The notes: generated from the sequence alone by a model not told the origin. DNA of 64,000 nt from Acidimicrobiales bacterium (GCA_030448245.1 JAUJNH010000004.1:1-64000), one strand, 5' to 3'; counted from the first letter of the stretch, positions 42,590-51,020 are shown. Numbers and translations are program-made.

Positions 42590-43450
42590 GTGCGGGACAA
42601 CCCCTGGCTGGGCCGGCGGGTGCTGGCCTTCGCCCACCAGGGCGGGGCCCGGGAGGGTCCGTCGTCGACGATGTTCGCGCTGGCCCGGGCGGTCGCCCAC
42701 GGCGCTGACGCCCTCGAGCTGGACGTGCACCGCAGCGCCGACGGCCACCTGGTGGTCTGCCACGACCCGACGGTGGACCGGACGAGCGACGGCACCGGCC
42801 GCATCGCCGACCTCACCCTCGAGCAGCTGCAGGCCCTCGACAACGCCCACTGGTGGCGGCCCGGGGAGGTGGCCGACCACGAGGCCGACCCGGCCGACCT
42901 GCCGTTGCGGGGCCGGGCGCCCGGCGACCGGAGCCTGGGGGTCGCCACCCTGGCCGAGGTGATGGTCGCGTTCCCCGACGTGCTGCTCAACCTCGACATC
43001 AAGCAGACCGCGCCCGACGTCGTCCCCTATGAGGCGCAGCTGGCCGAGGAGCTGGCGGCGGCCGGCCGCACCGACGACGTGATCGTCGCCTCGTTCATCG
43101 ACGCCTCACTCGACGCCTTCCGGGCGGCGGGAACCGCCATCGGCACCTCGTGCGGCCCCCGAGAGGTGGTGGCGCTCGCCCAAGCCCTGGCGAACGGGGA
43201 GCCGGTCCCGGATGCGGTGCGCCAGCACGTGGCGATCCAGGTGCCGCCCCGCTTCGCGGGCACCGACGTCGTCACCGCCGCCGCCGTGCACGCCACCCAC
43301 GACGCCGGCCTGGCCGTGCACGTGTGGACCATCGACGACGAGCCGGAGATGCGCCGCCTCATCGACCTCGGCGTCGACGGCGTGATGACCGACCGGCCCA
43401 GCGCGCTCGTTCCGGTGCTGGAAGAGCTCGGCGTGCGCTGGCGGCCCTGA
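42590..43450 (+). CDS. Glycerophosphodiester phosphodiesterase
   Basis: A 286-residue GDPD TIM-barrel protein. AHQGGAREGPSSTMFAL replaces the usual AHRGG..ENT start, with LELDVHRSADGHLVVCHDPT giving the metal-binding glutamate, aspartate and histidine, and the C-terminal VHVWTIDDEPEMRRLI and GVDGVMTDRP. It would hydrolyse glycerophosphodiesters to glycerol-3-phosphate. The Q for R change in the first motif is notable, as the arginine normally contacts phosphate. TAGGTT lies six bases before the GTG. No signal peptide is evident. Confidence 0.88.
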   Translation: MRDNPWLGRRVLAFAHQGGAREGPSSTMFALARAVAHGADALELDVHRSADGHLVVCHDPTVDRTSDGTGRIADLTLEQLQALDNAHWWRPGEVADHEADPADLPLRGRAPGDRSLGVATLAEVMVAFPDVLLNLDIKQTAPDVVPYEAQLAEELAAAGRTDDVIVASFIDASLDAFRAAGTAIGTSCGPREVVALAQALANGEPVPDAVRQHVAIQVPPRFAGTDVVTAAAVHATHDAGLAVHVWTIDDEPEMRRLIDLGVDGVMTDRPSALVPVLEELGVRWRP

Positions 43451-43479
43451 TCGACCGGCCGGGCGCCGCGCTCGGCTGC

Positions 43480-43725
43480 TCAGTTGCTGCCCCGGGTCTG
43501 CCAGCGGGCGGCGATCTCCTTGCACGTGGGGCAGACGGGGTAGCGCTTCGGGTCGCGGTCGGGCGTCCAGATCTTGCCGCACAGCGCCCGCACGGGCTCG
43601 CCCGTGGCCTTGCTGCGAACCAGGTCGTCCTGCACCACGTAGTGGGCGAAGCGGTCGTGGTCGCCGTCGTCGAGGACCGGGACGGTGGTGGTGCCGGTCT
43701 CGGTGGTCGTGCCGGTGTCGGTCAT
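43480..43725 (-). CDS. DUF3039 family protein
   Basis: An 81-residue protein with a Thr-rich N terminus, then DRFAHYVVQDDLVRSKATG, VRALCGKIWTPDRDPKRYPV and CPTCKEI. The CGK and CPTC cysteines suggest a zinc site. Sequence matches the actinobacterial DUF3039 family. Function is unknown. It diverges from the GNAT gene, with 89 bases between starts. Confidence 0.87.
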   Translation of the reverse strand: MTDTGTTTETGTTTVPVLDDGDHDRFAHYVVQDDLVRSKATGEPVRALCGKIWTPDRDPKRYPVCPTCKEIAARWQTRGSN

Positions 43726-43814
43726 GCGAGGCCTCCTGCGGTGCTCGGCCGCCGGCGTCGACGCTACGCGAAATCCGTTCGACCGGCTGCCGTGGCGGTG
43801 GCACCGTTCTGCTC

Positions 43815-44822
43815 GTGGAGACCGTGGCGATCGATCCCCAGAACCTGGACGACCGCACCGCCGCGGCCTGGCACGACCTGCACCAGGTGCTGGAGCGCGA
43901 GTCGCAACCGGGCGACGATCCCATAGGTTTGGAGCAGCTGCTCCTCGAGGCCCGCACCCCCCGGCCGGAACAGGCCTTCAGCCGCTGGCTCGTCGTGGAT
44001 GCGGCAGGCATCGCCATCGGGTGGGCCCAGCTCGAGGTGCGGGACACGGTTGACAACCGCCACCTCGCCTCCTTCGACATCGGTGTCCGCCCCGAGCACC
44101 GCCGGCGGGGCATCGGCTCGCAGCTGCTTCGGCGCTGCGCCGAGGGGGCCAGGGACTCCGGGCGCACCAAGCTCAACGGCTGGGCGTCGGCGGCCTCGCC
44201 CGGCGACTGCTTCCTCGCCGCATCGGGCGGGGCGTTCGTCTTCCTCGCCCGGCTCAGCCGCTGCCCGGTGGCCGGCCTCGACCGGGACCAGCTGCTGGAG
44301 TGGTCCGAGCGGCGTGCCGGCTACACGATCCTCACCTGGGATGCGCCCACCCCAGAGGACCACGTCGAGGCGTACGCCCGGGTGCTCGACGTCATGAACA
44401 CGGCCCCGCTGCAGGACCTCGACCGGGAGGCCGAGGTCTTCACGGCCGAGCTGCTGCGGGGGCGGGAGCGGGTGATGCTCGACCGCAAGGGCGAGAAGTG
44501 GGTGTCCGTGGCCCGTCACGACCAGAGCGGCCGGATCGTGGGGCTGTCGGAGCTCTTCTTCGACGGCTTCCGATCAGGCCGCGTGGGGCAGGGGAACACG
44601 GGGGTGGAGCCCGCCCACCGCGGCCAAGGCCTGGGCCGGGCCCTGAAGGCGGTGAACGCCCTGCGCCTGCTGGAGGAGCGGCCTGGCGCAGAGTTCATCG
44701 AGACCTTCAACCAGGACGGGAACGCGCCGATGCTGGCGATCAACGACGCCATGGGGTTCCGGCCCCACATCCGCCACCGGCTCTACCAGGTGCCGGTGGC
44801 CACAGCGCTGGCCGCTGGCTAG
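43815..44822 (+). CDS. Tandem GNAT-domain acetyltransferase
   Basis: A 335-residue protein with two GNAT domains. The first has the acetyl-CoA loop VRPEHRRRGIGSQLLRRC, the second has VEPAHRGQGLGRALKAVN followed by IETFNQDGNAPMLAINDAMGF. Two-domain proteins of this type in actinobacteria include mycothiol synthase (MshD) and many unknown acyltransferases; this sequence does not clearly match MshD. The final codons overlap bL37 on the other strand. The GTG at 43815 is the first start that includes a plausible N terminus. Confidence 0.83.
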   Translation: METVAIDPQNLDDRTAAAWHDLHQVLERESQPGDDPIGLEQLLLEARTPRPEQAFSRWLVVDAAGIAIGWAQLEVRDTVDNRHLASFDIGVRPEHRRRGIGSQLLRRCAEGARDSGRTKLNGWASAASPGDCFLAASGGAFVFLARLSRCPVAGLDRDQLLEWSERRAGYTILTWDAPTPEDHVEAYARVLDVMNTAPLQDLDREAEVFTAELLRGRERVMLDRKGEKWVSVARHDQSGRIVGLSELFFDGFRSGRVGQGNTGVEPAHRGQGLGRALKAVNALRLLEERPGAEFIETFNQDGNAPMLAINDAMGFRPHIRHRLYQVPVATALAAG

Positions 44823-44899
44823 CGGCCGCAGTTCGGCTTCTTGCCGTGGTTGGCCTTCTTCTTGGTCCGGAGCTTGCGCTTCACGGTGCGCTTCGACAT
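44819..44899 (-). CDS. Candidate ribosomal protein bL37
   Basis: A 26-residue, strongly basic peptide: MSKRTVKRKLRTKKKANHG then KKPNCGR. The core Ala-Asn-His-Gly-Lys-(Arg/Lys)-Pro-Asn agrees with my memory of mycobacterial bL37, a 24-residue large-subunit protein found by cryo-EM. TACCCT precedes the ATG at 44899 by eight bases. The end overlaps the GNAT stop on the other strand by four bases. It is divergent from ychF, with 55 bases between starts. Confidence 0.68.
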   Translation of the reverse strand: MSKRTVKRKLRTKKKANHGKKPNCGR

Positions 44900-44954
44900 G
44901 GCAGGCGAGGGTACCCGGACGGGCCTGTGACCAGCCAACGGTAGCGTCGGCCGG

Positions 44955-46034
44955 ATGGAACGGTTCGGCTTCGTCGGCCTCCCCAACGCAGGCAAGTCGT
45001 CGCTGTTCAACGCCTTGGCCGGCGGTGGCGCCCTGGCTGCGCCCTACCCGTTCGCCACCAAGGACAAGAACGTCGGCCGGGCCCGGGTCCCCGACCACCG
45101 CCTCACCGCCCTGGCCGAGATGTCCAGATCGAAGAGCGTGGTGCCGGCCACCGTCGAGTTCGTCGACATCGGCGGCCTGGTCGAGGGGGCGAGCGAGGGC
45201 GAGGGGCTGGGCAACCGCTTCCTCGCCGACATCCGCGAGGTCGACGCCATCGTGTACGTCCTGCGGGCGTTCGAGGACGAGGACGTGATGGGGCCGAGTG
45301 ACCCCCTCGACCACCTGGAGACCGTCGAGACCGAGCTGTGCCTGGCCGACCTGGCCACCGTCGAGGCCCAGGCCCTCAAGCGGGCCAAGGCGGCCAAGCT
45401 CGACAAGTCGGTGGCGGCCGAGATCGTGGCCCTCGAGGCCGCCCGCCAGGAGCTGGCCAAGGGCACACCGCTCTACCGGTCCGGCCTCGACGCCGAGACC
45501 CGCGAGCTGCTGCGCGGCACCTTCCTCCTCACCGACAAGCCCGTGCTCGCCGTCGTCAACGTCGGCGAGGCCGACCTCGACCGGTTGGCCGAGCGGGCGG
45601 CTCCGGTGGCAGCCCTCATGGGCAGCTTCGCCGAGGTGCTGCCCATGTGCGTCCAGCTCGAGGCCGAGACGGCACAGCTGGAGGACGAGGTCGAGCGCCT
45701 CGAGCTGGCTGAGGCGCTCGGCCTGGGCGAGGGGGCGCTACCCCGGTTCGTGCACGCCGCCTACCACCTCCTCGGCCGGCGCACCTTCCTCACCACGGGC
45801 GACAAGGAGAGCCGGGCCTGGACGTTCCGGGCCGGGGCCAAGGCGCCCGAGTGCGCCGGCCTCATCCACAGCGACCTGCAGCGCGGCTTCATCCGTGCCG
45901 AAACGATTCGCTGGGACGAGCTGCTGGTCTTTGGCTCGTGGGCAAACGCGCGCGACGCCGGCAAGATACGCAGCGAGGGCAAGGACTACGAGGTCGAGGA
46001 CGGCGACACCCTGGAGATCCGCTTTAACGTCTAG
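44955..46034 (+). CDS. ychF: Redox-regulated ribosome-binding ATPase YchF
   Basis: A 359-residue YchF. It has the P-loop GLPNAGKSSLFNAL, the G3 DIGGL in FVDIGGLVEGAS, the altered G4 NVGE that favours ATP over GTP, and a C-terminal TGS domain including AGLIHSDLQRGFIRAE and DGDTLEIRFNV. Family length is typical (363). A TAGCGT box lies eight bases before the ATG, suggesting leaderless transcription. It binds ribosomes and is redox regulated in E. coli. Confidence 0.95.
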   Translation: MERFGFVGLPNAGKSSLFNALAGGGALAAPYPFATKDKNVGRARVPDHRLTALAEMSRSKSVVPATVEFVDIGGLVEGASEGEGLGNRFLADIREVDAIVYVLRAFEDEDVMGPSDPLDHLETVETELCLADLATVEAQALKRAKAAKLDKSVAAEIVALEAARQELAKGTPLYRSGLDAETRELLRGTFLLTDKPVLAVVNVGEADLDRLAERAAPVAALMGSFAEVLPMCVQLEAETAQLEDEVERLELAEALGLGEGALPRFVHAAYHLLGRRTFLTTGDKESRAWTFRAGAKAPECAGLIHSDLQRGFIRAETIRWDELLVFGSWANARDAGKIRSEGKDYEVEDGDTLEIRFNV

Positions 46035-46215
46035 CAGGGGTTTCCCGCGCAGGCGTTTTGCGCCCCACCCCCTTTGACCTGGGCTCTGGCGCTGCGAGTC
46101 GGCGCGCCCGTTCACCGTTCCGCCAAGGCATCCGCCACCTGGTGCCCCACGCCCCGGTCATCCTCGTGAGAAGGTCGGGGGATCGCCCTCCGGGCGGACG
46201 CCCAGAGGAGGACGA

Positions 46216-46611
46216 GTGGCAGACCAGCACCCCACCAGGCCCACAGAGGTGAGCGAGAAGCGCGGACGATTCGACGCTCTCGCCGACCGAGCGTCGACCC
46301 TGACGGCCCGGTCGGGCTTCTTCGTCGGCATCGTTGCTGCTGTCGTCACCTGGCTGGTGTTCGGACCCTTCGTAGGCTTCTCGCACCACTGGATCGACGT
46401 GGTCGTGGTCGTGGTCGGGGTGGTCACGCTCATGCTGGTAGCCCTGCTCGAGAACGAGCAGTGGCGTAACGCCAAGGCGACGCAGCGGAAGCTGAACGCC
46501 TTGGCTGAGGCGGTGGCCCACATCCTGGCCGCCGACGAGACCGCCGGCGAGCAGGTCGAACAGCTTCGGGCGGCATACGGCCTGGAGAAGCGAGAGAGCA
46601 TCTCTGACTGA
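46216..46611 (+). CDS. Low-affinity iron permease-like membrane protein
   Basis: A 131-residue protein with two transmembrane helices (about residues 37-56 and 61-80), preceded by FDALADRASTLTARSGFF and followed by LENEQWRNAKATQRKLN. This matches the bacterial low-affinity iron permease family (PF04120), whose transport role in bacteria is unproven. GTG 46216 is preceded by GAGGAGGA at 46205-46212. It is the first gene of a lower-coding-density region. Confidence 0.82.
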   Translation: MADQHPTRPTEVSEKRGRFDALADRASTLTARSGFFVGIVAAVVTWLVFGPFVGFSHHWIDVVVVVVGVVTLMLVALLENEQWRNAKATQRKLNALAEAVAHILAADETAGEQVEQLRAAYGLEKRESISD

Positions 46612-46967
46612 CCCTTGACCGAGCGGGGGCGGTGGCCATGTCCGGCTCGCGATGTAGCCGGGAAGGCCACGCGATCGCCGTCAGCGCCAGCGCGGAGGCG
46701 GGTCTTGGACTCACCGGCATCAGGGCTCTCATCACCGCCTGCCGCCACGCCGAGGGACAGGCAAGCATTCGTCGTGCGACGCCATCGGCGGCCTACGGGC
46801 AGGCCCCTCAGATCAATGTGTTCACCGGGCCGGCCTTCGGGGTAGGTCGTGGCCCACCGGTTCAGCCGGCGGGTGAGTTGTCGACGACGCCGTTCACCTG
46901 CTGCGCCTCCGGGCTTCGCAGTTGAGGCGGCTGTTGCCGCCCGCCACCCGCACCACAGAAGAAGAGG
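46612..46967. other. Gap without recognisable gene
   Basis: Open frames exist here but none has domain features, and stops appear in each frame that resembles coding sequence. A possible degenerate SigB/SigF-like box pair (GTTC, 16 bases, GGGTAG) occurs around 46818-46843, far upstream of the gene at 46968. Otherwise I see nothing. Confidence 0.4.
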
Positions 46968-47228
46968 ATGAAGATGGAAAACACTGACCTTACAGAGCGC
47001 ATCCACGCGATGGAGACGGCGATGGCCACTCAGACGGCCGCGGCGTCAGGTGCTCAGGCGACCCAGGCGGCTACCACAGCCGGCATGGAGGCAACGAACG
47101 CCGCCACCACCGCAGGGCTCCAGGCCGCTCAGGCGGCCGCCACCGCCGGGACCTGGGCCGTGATGGTTGCCGCTGCGGGGGGTCTGGTGCTGGGAACTCT
47201 CCTGGGCCTCGCTCTGGCCAAGCGCTGA
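46968..47228 (+). CDS. Small 11-residue-repeat membrane protein
   Basis: An 86-residue protein with a helical N terminus (ENTDLTERIHAMETAMATQT), three imperfect 11-residue repeats (TQAATTAGMEA, TNAATTAGLQA, AQAAATAGTWA) and a C-terminal membrane helix ending in Leu-Ala-Lys-Arg. The repeats would form a long Ala/Thr helix lying on or near the membrane. GAAGAAGAGG lies just upstream; ATG 46968 or 46974 may be used. I know no family name. It lies between the iron permease-like gene and the RsbW-type ATPase. Confidence 0.62.
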   Translation: MKMENTDLTERIHAMETAMATQTAAASGAQATQAATTAGMEATNAATTAGLQAAQAAATAGTWAVMVAAAGGLVLGTLLGLALAKR

Positions 47229-47319
47229 GGCTTGGAGCGGCCCTCACCCAGGTACCTGTCGCCGGTCGAGCTCGCGTTCGAAGTGTCGGGGGCATCGTCC
47301 TCGCCGCGCTCTGGTTAAC

Positions 47320-47346
47320 GGTTTCGACCCTGACCAGGGCGGGTAA
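47320..47346 (+). promoter_or_regulatory. SigB/SigF-like promoter
   Basis: GGTTTC at 47320-47325 and GGGTAA at 47341-47346, 15 bases apart, match the consensus of stress sigma factors SigB (Bacillus) and SigF (mycobacteria). It lies 42 bases upstream of the RsbW-type ATPase gene. Autoregulation of anti-sigma operons through such promoters is common. Confidence 0.55.
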
Positions 47347-47388
47347 GGGCTAATGCAGATGGTTTTCTCCTGGTAGGCACCGGCCCCT

Positions 47389-47787
47389 TTGAGGAAATCC
47401 TTGGCCCTCAGTGGAGTTTCTGCTCCCGGTGACGCTCGGCGGTTCGTCCGGCGGCTAGTCCGTGTCGGGGAGCTGCAGGAGATTCTGGAGCTCTTGGTGT
47501 CTGAACTCGTCAGCAATGCTGTTTCGTATACGTGCGGCGGCGTTCAGATGACCTTCTCCGACGACGGCAATCAGATTCGGGTGGAGGTCAGTGACGTCAG
47601 CACCTTGTCGCCCACCATCCGGGAGCCGAGCCCTGGGGGGGGACGCGGCTTGCGACTCGTCGAGGCGCTGGCCGATCGCTGGGGGGTGGAGAGCCGTCCC
47701 GATGGAAAGGTGGTCTGGTTCGAGGTTGCTGCGTGCAAGGACGCTCCGCAGCCTGTGAGCGGCCCCTTCTTGGCACCACGAGGCTGA
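47389..47787 (+). CDS. RsbW/SpoIIAB-type ATP-binding protein
   Basis: A 132-residue GHKL ATPase domain of the anti-sigma kinase type (HATPase_c_2). It has the N box LLVSELVSNAVSYT, the G1-like segment VEVSDVSTL and the glycine-rich lid GGGRGLRLVEALADRWGV. Such proteins bind sigma factors or phosphorylate STAS antagonists. TTG 47389 is the likely start. No STAS protein or sigma factor lies beside it. A stress-type promoter lies 42 bases upstream. Confidence 0.8.
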   Translation: MRKSLALSGVSAPGDARRFVRRLVRVGELQEILELLVSELVSNAVSYTCGGVQMTFSDDGNQIRVEVSDVSTLSPTIREPSPGGGRGLRLVEALADRWGVESRPDGKVVWFEVAACKDAPQPVSGPFLAPRG

Positions 47788-47981
47788 GGGTCCCAGCACG
47801 CACCCCCGTCGCCGGCCCGGTAGCCGAGGCGGCGGGTGCCCGGTCGTCAGGATGACGCTGCCGCCCCGGCCCGGCTCTGCCGGCGAGAGCCGCCAGCAGC
47901 GGCTCGATGAGCGACGCCGGATGCGTCAGGCGTAGGTTCCGCTTCTACGTTCAGCAGGTCCCATCCGGGGCGCCTTTCCGA

Positions 47982-48640
47982 TCAGGATGCGGGGAGGAAG
48001 CCGCCGACGGGGTCGTGGCGGAAGGTGTATGTCTGCCAGCGCTTCGGCGAGGCCCCAGCCCGCTCCTTCTCGAGGCGGAAGGCGATCACCAGGTCCTTCC
48101 CGTCGGTGCGGAGGGTGATAGCGCCGTAGACCTCGACGTTGCGGACCCAGCATCCGCTGGGCCTCGGCGCGTTCGGCCCGGTGCGCCTCCCGTTCGGCCG
48201 CCGGTGTGCTGGGTTCTCGATGAGGTCGTCCAGCTGGCGGATCCGGCGCAGGACCTTGGCGTCCTCCTTCTCACGGCCGGAGCGGAGGATCTCCGTGCAG
48301 AGGATGAGGGGGGCCGAACCCGGGCCGTGGCGGCCGAGGGCGGCCGAGCAGGTCGGGTCGCGGGTGGACGTGGCTCTGCTCGTCGCCTGAGGACACCGTG
48401 AAGGCGAAAGGGTTGACGGCGGCGAGGAACTCGTCCGTCACGTCGGCCGAACCGTGGTAGCAGCTCTTCATGACGGCGGCGCGCAACGGTTCCCCCGCCG
48501 GCTCCACCGCCTCGGCCAGCGGCCGGCCGGCCGGCAGCCCCGCGTCATGGCGGAGGAGGAAGTCCTCGGCTGGCAGGTTGAGGTCGCCGCCGGACAGGAG
48601 GGTGAAGCCGTGGTGCCGCAGGGCGCCGACGTGGGGGGCC
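47982..48640 (-). pseudogene. MBL-fold hydrolase remnant, C-terminal part
   Basis: The minus strand encodes GALRHHGFTLLSGGDLNLP, then AAVMKSCYHGSADVTDEFLA and FAFTVSSGDEQSHVHPRPDLL, the C-terminal half of ComEC-like metallo-beta-lactamase-fold proteins. After DLLG the frame shifts near 48340; LGRHGPGSAPLILCTEILRS continues it, then a charged coil and VEVYGAITLRTDGKDLVIAF to a stop at 47982, with further shifts. The N-terminal metal motif is missing; the sequence ends abruptly near 48640 where a DUF2461 fragment begins. A decayed gene. Confidence 0.65.
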
Positions 48641-48641
48641 G

Positions 48642-48985
48642 CTTCAGTCCGCGGGCCACCTGGCCCCGGACCAGCTCGAGCGCTACCGGGCCGCGGTCGA
48701 CGACGAGTGGACGGGTCCGGTGCTGGAGGCGGCGGTCGGTGCCATCCGGGCGAAGGGGCACCAGTGCGGGCCGCACGAGGCGCTCAAGACGGGGCCCCGC
48801 GGCTTCCGGAAGGACCACCCCCGGATCGAGCTGCTCCGGGCGAAGGGCATCATCATGTGGCACCAGTGGGAGCCTGCACCGTGGCTCGCCACCAGCTCGG
48901 CCAAGGACCGGGTCGCCGGCGCCGTCCGGGACGCCGCCCCCTGCGCCAGTGGCTCACCGATCACGTGGGCGACTCGCCCTCCAGA
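48642..48985 (+). pseudogene. DUF2461 protein remnant, C-terminal part
   Basis: The plus strand encodes HLAPDQLERYRAAVDDEW, then EALKTGPRGFRKDHPRIELL and PAPWLATSSAKDRVAGAVRD, typical of the C-terminal half of DUF2461/TIGR02453 proteins. The N-terminal half is absent upstream, where the MBL remnant on the other strand begins. Near 48940, in a run of five C, the frame shifts, and LRQWLTDHVGDSP continues in another frame. A remnant left by a deletion. Confidence 0.6.
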
Positions 48986-49090
48986 CCGCCGGGCGCTGAG
49001 CCACGGTCGGCCGACCGTCGTGACCGAGCGGCCCGGTCGCCGCGCCCTTGCCATGTTCGGTGCTGCGCCGGTGCTGGGTAGGTCGGGGCC

Positions 49091-49951
49091 ATGCGGCTCC
49101 GGCGCTTTCCCGAGGCCATCGAGGGGTTCGCGTTCCTCGATTCCCCGTCCGACGCCGTGAGCAAGGTGGTGGGCAGGGCGGTGCCGGCGGGACCGTTCAA
49201 GGACGCCCTGTCGGGCACCTGGCTCGGCCACGCCCTCCACCCGTTGCTCACCGACCTGCCGATCGGGTTCTGGACGAGCGCCTGGATGCTCGACATCGTC
49301 GGCGGCAAGCGGTCAGCGCCGGCGGCGCAGAAGCTGGTGGCCCTCGGCATCGTCACGGCGATCCCAACCGCCGCCTCGGGCGCTTCCGACTGGGCCGACA
49401 CGGCCGGTGGCGAGAAGCGGGTGGGGCTGGTGCACGGCGCGGCCAACTCGGTGGCCCTCGCCGCCTTTGTCGCCTCCTACCTCCACCGGCGGAGGGGCAA
49501 CCGGGCCAAGGGCATCGCCTGGGGCTGGCTGGGTGCCGCCGCAGCCACCGCGGGCGGGCACCTCGGCGGGCACCTCATCGAGGCGCTCGGCGTCGGTGTC
49601 GACAACACCGTGTTCGAGGCGGGCCCGCAGGACTGGCTGGACGTCGGCGCCACGACGGAGGCCGTCGAGGGCAGCCCCCACCTGGTCGACGCCGGCGGGG
49701 TGCCGGTGCTGGTGGTCCGGGACGGGCTGCGCCTCGTCGCCGTGGCCGACCGCTGCACCCACCGGGGCGGGCCGCTGCACGAGGGGCCCGTCGAGGGCGG
49801 GTGCGTCACCTGCCCCTGGCACGGCAGCGTCTTCCGGCTCGAGGACGGTGAGGTCGAGCGGGGTCCGGCGGCGCTCCCCCAGCCGAAGTACGAGGCGCGC
49901 GAGCGGGACGGCCGCATCGAGGTCCGCCGGTTCGCGCTGGCGCAGGGCTGA
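49091..49951 (+). CDS. DUF2231-Rieske fusion protein
   Basis: A 286-residue protein. The N-terminal 170 residues hold four hydrophobic segments with the DUF2231 pattern (LGHALHPLLTDLPIGFWTSA). The C-terminal 100 residues form a Rieske domain with both iron-sulfur ligand boxes: CTHRGGPLHEG and CPWHGSVF. It is probably a membrane-bound electron carrier; partners are not encoded nearby. ATG 49091 gives the normal start. Confidence 0.9.
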   Translation: MRLRRFPEAIEGFAFLDSPSDAVSKVVGRAVPAGPFKDALSGTWLGHALHPLLTDLPIGFWTSAWMLDIVGGKRSAPAAQKLVALGIVTAIPTAASGASDWADTAGGEKRVGLVHGAANSVALAAFVASYLHRRRGNRAKGIAWGWLGAAAATAGGHLGGHLIEALGVGVDNTVFEAGPQDWLDVGATTEAVEGSPHLVDAGGVPVLVVRDGLRLVAVADRCTHRGGPLHEGPVEGGCVTCPWHGSVFRLEDGEVERGPAALPQPKYEARERDGRIEVRRFALAQG

Positions 49952-50059
49952 AGCGGGCCGCCTCCGCACGCCCGGGCGCCAGCCGTGCACCAGCGCCGCC
50001 CAGGGTGTTCTCGTCGGATCGCCGCCAACGAGCAGGGCGAATCGGGATCGGGCATTCTC

Positions 50060-50567
50060 ATGGGGTGGCGAGGTGGGGAGAGTGAGGCTGCCGGGCGCGA
50101 TCGCCGGCCGGCACCCCGGTGGCCGGCGGGATCGCGCTCCCACGACAGCCGGTACCCAGCACGACGAGCACCAGGCGGTGCAGGCGGCACTGGTCGCGGC
50201 CCGATCCCGCTGGGCCGCCGCCGAACTGACTCGGGCGACACGTGGCGCTACCGCGACCACTGCGTCTGCCCACCGCCGAGGGAGTACGAGGTCGATGTCG
50301 ACGGTGCGGGGAACGCGACCTCCGCCCGGGGGATCCACACCGACGGGACCACCACCTCACGGCCACCACGGACCTCTACCGGCGGCCACACCGTCCAGTC
50401 GGCCTGCAAGGAGCTGCAGGCTGCGCTCGACAGGGAAGGCTGAGCGCATCAGCGCGACCTTCGACGCCACGCTCGGCTACCCGACGAGCTTCTCCATCGA
50501 CATCAGCCGCAGGATCGCCGACGAAGAGCACGCCTTGACCGTCCTGAGCTTCACCCCGCGGTCATAG
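50060..50567 (+). pseudogene. DUF6174-like protein remnant, frameshifted
   Basis: Parts of one protein appear in three frames: QAALVAARSRWAAAEL, then WRYRDHCVCPPPREYEVDVD, then a short LYRR segment and finally ISATFDATLGYPTSFSIDIS to the TAG at 50567. The order matches DUF6174 secreted proteins, where W-x-Y and CxC segments precede the YDPxxGYP motif. At least two shifts are needed. The N-terminal signal cannot be defined. Confidence 0.5.
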
Positions 50568-50570
50568 TCG

Positions 50571-50963
50571 ATGGGCAACATGGAGCGGCTCGAGCGCATC
50601 GTCGCTCGCCTGCCGGAGGCGGAGCGGGTCGACGTCGAGGAGTGGGGCGACCACCCCACCTTCCGGGTCGGGGGGAAGAACTTCGTGTTCAGCGACATCG
50701 TCGCCCGGAGCCTCAGCCTCAAGCTCCCCAAGGACGAGGCGGCGGCGGTGGTGGCGACGGATCCCCACGCCGACCCCGCCGGGTACGGGCTGGGCCGGCA
50801 CGGCTGGATCGCCCTCAACATCGAGGACACCGAGGACGAGGATCGCTGGCAGCAGCTCGAGGAGTGGGTGCGCACGTCGTACACCCTGGTGGCCCCGAAG
50901 CGGCTGGCCCGCCTCGTCCTCGAGCAGGACAGGTCAGATTCGTCGGGAGAAACCCCCCGCTGA
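50571..50963 (+). CDS. MmcQ/YjbR family protein
   Basis: A 130-residue protein of the MmcQ/YjbR (PF04237) DNA-binding-like fold. Segments TFRVGGKNFVFSD, LSLKLPKDEAAAVV, YGLGRHGWIAL and EWVRTSYTLVAPKRLAR follow the family order. Function is unknown; the fold resembles CyaY-like or TypeIII chaperone folds. The start could be ATG 50571 or ATG 50580. It starts four bases after the DUF6174 remnant. Confidence 0.82.
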   Translation: MGNMERLERIVARLPEAERVDVEEWGDHPTFRVGGKNFVFSDIVARSLSLKLPKDEAAAVVATDPHADPAGYGLGRHGWIALNIEDTEDEDRWQQLEEWVRTSYTLVAPKRLARLVLEQDRSDSSGETPR

Positions 50964-51020
50964 GCGACATCTGCTCCCGGCAGATGCGGCCGCCCGCTGG
51001 GTGCCGGTTAGCGTCCCGGC

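Noticed and set aside
46818-46843. Second SigB/SigF-like promoter before the 11-mer repeat gene
   Set aside because: GTTC and GGGTAG each deviate from consensus and the distance to the gene is over 100 bases.
46615-46925. Open frames between the iron permease-like gene and the 11-mer repeat gene
   Set aside because: No domain, no ribosome site and no consistent coding pattern.
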